Positions 23,061 through 24,742 of a stretch of DNA of 24,742 bases are shown one piece after another (position 1 is the stretch's first letter; each line of letters opens with the position of its first letter). The position numbers and the translations under genes were made by a program. The notes below the pieces were generated by a model that ran no database searches, was not told the DNA's origin, and worked only from the letters and a program-made list of their open reading frames with translations. The stretch lies in assembly GCA_002696025.1 (NCBI GenBank), contig NZQU01000047.1:1-24742 (forward strand), given 5' to 3'. Origin of the DNA: Crocinitomicaceae bacterium (GTDB taxonomy: Bacteria > Bacteroidota > Bacteroidia > Flavobacteriales_D > Crocinitomicaceae).

Positions 23061-23633
23061 ATGCAAGTAAATTCAATCTTCCATCAAGATCAACAGCGTC
23101 TTGAAAGCGAAAGAGTTTTAATCGTTGAAGCTCAAAAGAACCCTGAAAATTTCGGTAAACTTTATAAGATTTACCATGAATCCATTTTTAGATATATCTA
23201 CAATAGAATGGATGATATTGACACTGCTCATGATATAACATCTGTTGTATTTATGAAGGCTTTAATAAACATTAAAAAATTCGAATATAGGGGGCTTCCT
23301 TTTTCTTCTTGGTTGTTTAGAATAGCAAAAAGTGAATTAAACCAATCATATAGAGAGAGGAAGGTAAAAAGAACAGTTTCTTTAGATAATATTAAATTAT
23401 CAGAAATGATGGATGAAATCATTCCAAATCATTGTGAAAAGAACAGAAAGCAACTATTGGAGGCTATTTCACGTCTAAAATATGAACATGTTGAACTTAT
23501 TGAAATGAGGTTCTTTGAAAAAAGATCATTTAGAGAAATTGGTCAGATATTAAATATCACAGAGAACAATGCTAAAGTTAAAACCTTTAGAGTGTTAATG
23601 AAACTAAGGCACCATTTCAATCAAATAGAATAA
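23061..23633 (+). CDS. ECF-type RNA polymerase sigma-70 factor
   Basis: This is an alternative sigma factor of the small, two-domain extracytoplasmic-function type, 190 residues. Region 2 spans about 31-98, with FGKLYKIYHESIFRYIYNRM, an acidic DDIDTAHDIT segment and the FSSWLFRIAKSELNQSYRER promoter-melting/-10 helix area. A linker follows, then region 4 (about 130-183), with LKYEHVELIEMRFFEKRSFREIG and a helix-turn-helix over IGQILNITENNAKVKTFRVL. Region 1 and most of region 3 are absent, as in all ECF factors. It is divergent from the ZIP transporter. A 60-residue membrane protein gene follows after three bases, the position where anti-sigma factors usually lie, and an outer-membrane protein gene comes next. 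The target regulon is unknown. Confidence 0.93.
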   Translation: MQVNSIFHQDQQRLESERVLIVEAQKNPENFGKLYKIYHESIFRYIYNRMDDIDTAHDITSVVFMKALINIKKFEYRGLPFSSWLFRIAKSELNQSYRERKVKRTVSLDNIKLSEMMDEIIPNHCEKNRKQLLEAISRLKYEHVELIEMRFFEKRSFREIGQILNITENNAKVKTFRVLMKLRHHFNQIE

Positions 23634-23636
23634 TTT

Positions 23637-23819
23637 ATGAATAAAATAAATATCGTTATTGATCGAAAATCCCCATCCAGTAAAGAAATTAAAGATCGTC
23701 AGAACTTTAGTAAAATATTAAAAAACTACAAAAATCAAAAGGTTGATTTATTAAAAAAACCTTTATTTTATGGTATAGTTGGGATAGCATCTTTATTGTT
23801 ATTTATATCATTTATGTAA
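23637..23819 (+). CDS. Small single-pass membrane protein following the ECF sigma factor
   Basis: The 60-residue protein has a hydrophilic, strongly basic N-terminus (about 1-41) and one C-terminal membrane span (about 43-60, PLFYGIVGIASLLLFISFM). The positive charge on the N-terminal side predicts that this part stays in the cytoplasm. The PSSKEIKDRQNFSKILKNYK stretch (13-32) is probably helical. I do not recognise a named family. The three-base gap to the ECF sigma gene implies cotranscription and probably translational coupling. By position it could be a minimal membrane anchor or anti-sigma factor, but no zinc-finger or known anti-sigma motif is visible. It could also be a shortened relative of a longer protein, since it stops immediately after the membrane span. 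Confidence 0.7.
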   Translation: MNKINIVIDRKSPSSKEIKDRQNFSKILKNYKNQKVDLLKKPLFYGIVGIASLLLFISFM

Positions 23820-23859
23820 TTAAACAGCTATATACCACTAAAAAGTTGTTAATTTATTT

Positions 23860-23889
23860 TTGTGACAAGTAAAATTATTCTTATCTTCG
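23860..23889 (+). promoter_or_regulatory. Candidate promoter of the outer-membrane protein gene
   Basis: TTG (23860-23862) is followed after 19 bases by TATCTTCG (23882-23889), one mismatch from TAnnTTTG. The ATG at 23910 would have a leader of about 16 bases. This suggests the gene can be transcribed by the primary sigma factor separately from the ECF sigma gene. Confidence 0.5.
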
Positions 23890-23909
23890 TTTTTTAAATA
23901 TTATTTGGG

Positions 23910-24742
23910 ATGATGAGACATAATATTCTTTTTATTTTATTGGCATTCTTTGTTTCCGGAGTTGCAAATTCGCAACATGCAAATTTTAATTCTCAAAAAA
24001 ATTGGTCTTTGCAGAAACATGAACTACAGTTTGGCCTTGGTGCAACTCAGTTTTTAGGTGACTTAGGTGGGTCTCCAGATATTGGTAAATCAAACAGTCT
24101 TAAGGATATGAACCTTAAATCAACTGGAGTAGCAGCATGGTTTGGCTACAGAATGCGTTTTCATCCAAAATTTGCGACAACTTCTTCTATTTGTTTATTC
24201 ACTTTGAAAGGAGATGATGCTTTATCTGAAAATTACATAAGAAATTCTAGAAATCTACATTTTAGAAGTCTTTCACTTGAATTGCAACAAAGGATTGAAT
24301 ACATACTTTTTTCAAAAGAAGCATTTAGTCCAAAATATAACTTTCCAGGAGTTAGACAAGCTAAAAATAGAAATCACCAAACCTACTTATTTACAGGTAT
24401 TGGAATGCTTGCTTTTTCGCCTTCAGCTCAAGATCTTAATGGCGAATGGCATAGGTTGAGACCGTTGAATACCGAAGGTCAAGGAGATGTAATTGATAGC
24501 TATGCACCTGTTACATTAACAGTTCCTTTTGGTTTTGGTATGAGATTCGGCATCAACAGTATATGGAGAGTTGGATTTGAAGTTGCTTATGTGAAAACAT
24601 TTTCTGATTACATTGATGATGTTAGTACAAACTGTTATGAAAATCCAAATGCTTCTGCTCAATCACAGTATTTTTCCGACCCATCTGTTGATGATCTGTC
24701 TACAGCTGTAAATGAAGAGTGGTTTTGGAATCATGGAGAGCA
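23910..24742 (+). CDS. Outer-membrane beta-barrel protein, DUF6089-like (partial, cut by window edge)
   Basis: An open frame from the ATG at 23910 runs to the end of the window with no stop, giving 277 residues of an incomplete protein. It opens with a Sec signal peptide (MMRHNILFILLAFFVSGVANS, cleavage near residue 21). The mature part alternates aromatic and small residues as in outer-membrane strands: HELQFGLGATQFLGDLGG, AAWFGYRMRFHPKFATTSS, YLFTGIGMLAFSP, VPFGFGMRFGIN and WRVGFEVAYVKTFSDYIDD. The GLGATQFLGDLGG opening and the strand layout fit the DUF6089 family of Bacteroidota outer-membrane proteins; its function is unknown. An ATG three bases further on (23913) is an equal start candidate. 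It lies 90 bases after the small membrane protein and has its own candidate promoter. The right edge truncation is due to the window, not a mutation. Confidence 0.8.
   Translation, partial: MMRHNILFILLAFFVSGVANSQHANFNSQKNWSLQKHELQFGLGATQFLGDLGGSPDIGKSNSLKDMNLKSTGVAAWFGYRMRFHPKFATTSSICLFTLKGDDALSENYIRNSRNLHFRSLSLELQQRIEYILFSKEAFSPKYNFPGVRQAKNRNHQTYLFTGIGMLAFSPSAQDLNGEWHRLRPLNTEGQGDVIDSYAPVTLTVPFGFGMRFGINSIWRVGFEVAYVKTFSDYIDDVSTNCYENPNASAQSQYFSDPSVDDLSTAVNEEWFWNHGE

Noticed and set aside
22907..23104. 65-residue open frame spanning the ZIP/ECF intergenic region
   Set aside because: It overlaps both the ZIP start and the ECF sigma start in other frames and shows no domain; the space is better explained as a divergent promoter region.
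24277..24459. 60-residue open frame inside the outer-membrane protein gene
   Set aside because: It lies in another frame of a longer continuous frame with signal peptide and beta-strand pattern starting at 23910.

Overview
The window is about 24.7 kb of AT-rich bacterial chromosome, almost fully coding. It most likely comes from a member of the Bacteroidota, probably Flavobacteriales-like; the family cannot be fixed by eye. The evidence is: a 288-residue primary sigma factor lacking region 1.1; start codons preceded by A-rich stretches rather than Shine-Dalgarno sequences; several upstream sequences resembling the Bacteroidota promoter (TTG about 20 bases before TAnnTTTG); and Bacteroidota-associated families (DUF4476, a DUF6089-like outer-membrane protein, and a long glyceraldehyde-3-phosphate dehydrogenase with an N-terminal extension). 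No mobile element, CRISPR array, rRNA gene or sign of recent horizontal transfer was seen.

Region 1 (1-12.6 kb, + strand) is the classic translation/transcription cluster: tuf, tRNA-Trp(CCA), secE, nusG, rplK, rplA, rplJ, rplL, rpoB, rpoC. It contains a terminator-like hairpin after tuf, a probable L1-binding leader before rplK, a long hairpin between rplL and rpoB, and a strong terminator after rpoC. secE starts at GTG and rpoB at TTG.

Region 2 (12.6-17.4 kb, - strand) holds a secreted DUF4476 protein, the long GAPDH, the primary sigma factor and an HtrA/Deg-type periplasmic serine protease. These are separated by terminators or gaps and are probably mostly independent transcription units.

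Region 3 (17.5-21.4 kb, + strand) is a tight operon in which each gene overlaps the next: dapF (diaminopimelate epimerase), an unrecognised 167-residue protein, a GNAT acetyltransferase, mltG (endolytic transglycosylase) and a glycosylasparaginase-type Ntn hydrolase with an export-like N-terminus. dapF feeds peptidoglycan and lysine synthesis and MltG cuts nascent glycan strands, so the unknown gene sits in a cell-wall context.

Region 4 (21.4-24.7 kb) has pcm (protein repair methyltransferase) under a very good Bacteroidota-type promoter that abuts its start codon. A convergent ZIP-family metal transporter follows. Diverging from the transporter is an ECF sigma factor, followed by a 60-residue single-pass membrane protein and the start of a DUF6089-like outer-membrane beta-barrel gene that runs off the right edge. 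This last trio looks like a candidate envelope-regulation module and, with the 167-residue unknown, is the least explained part of the window.
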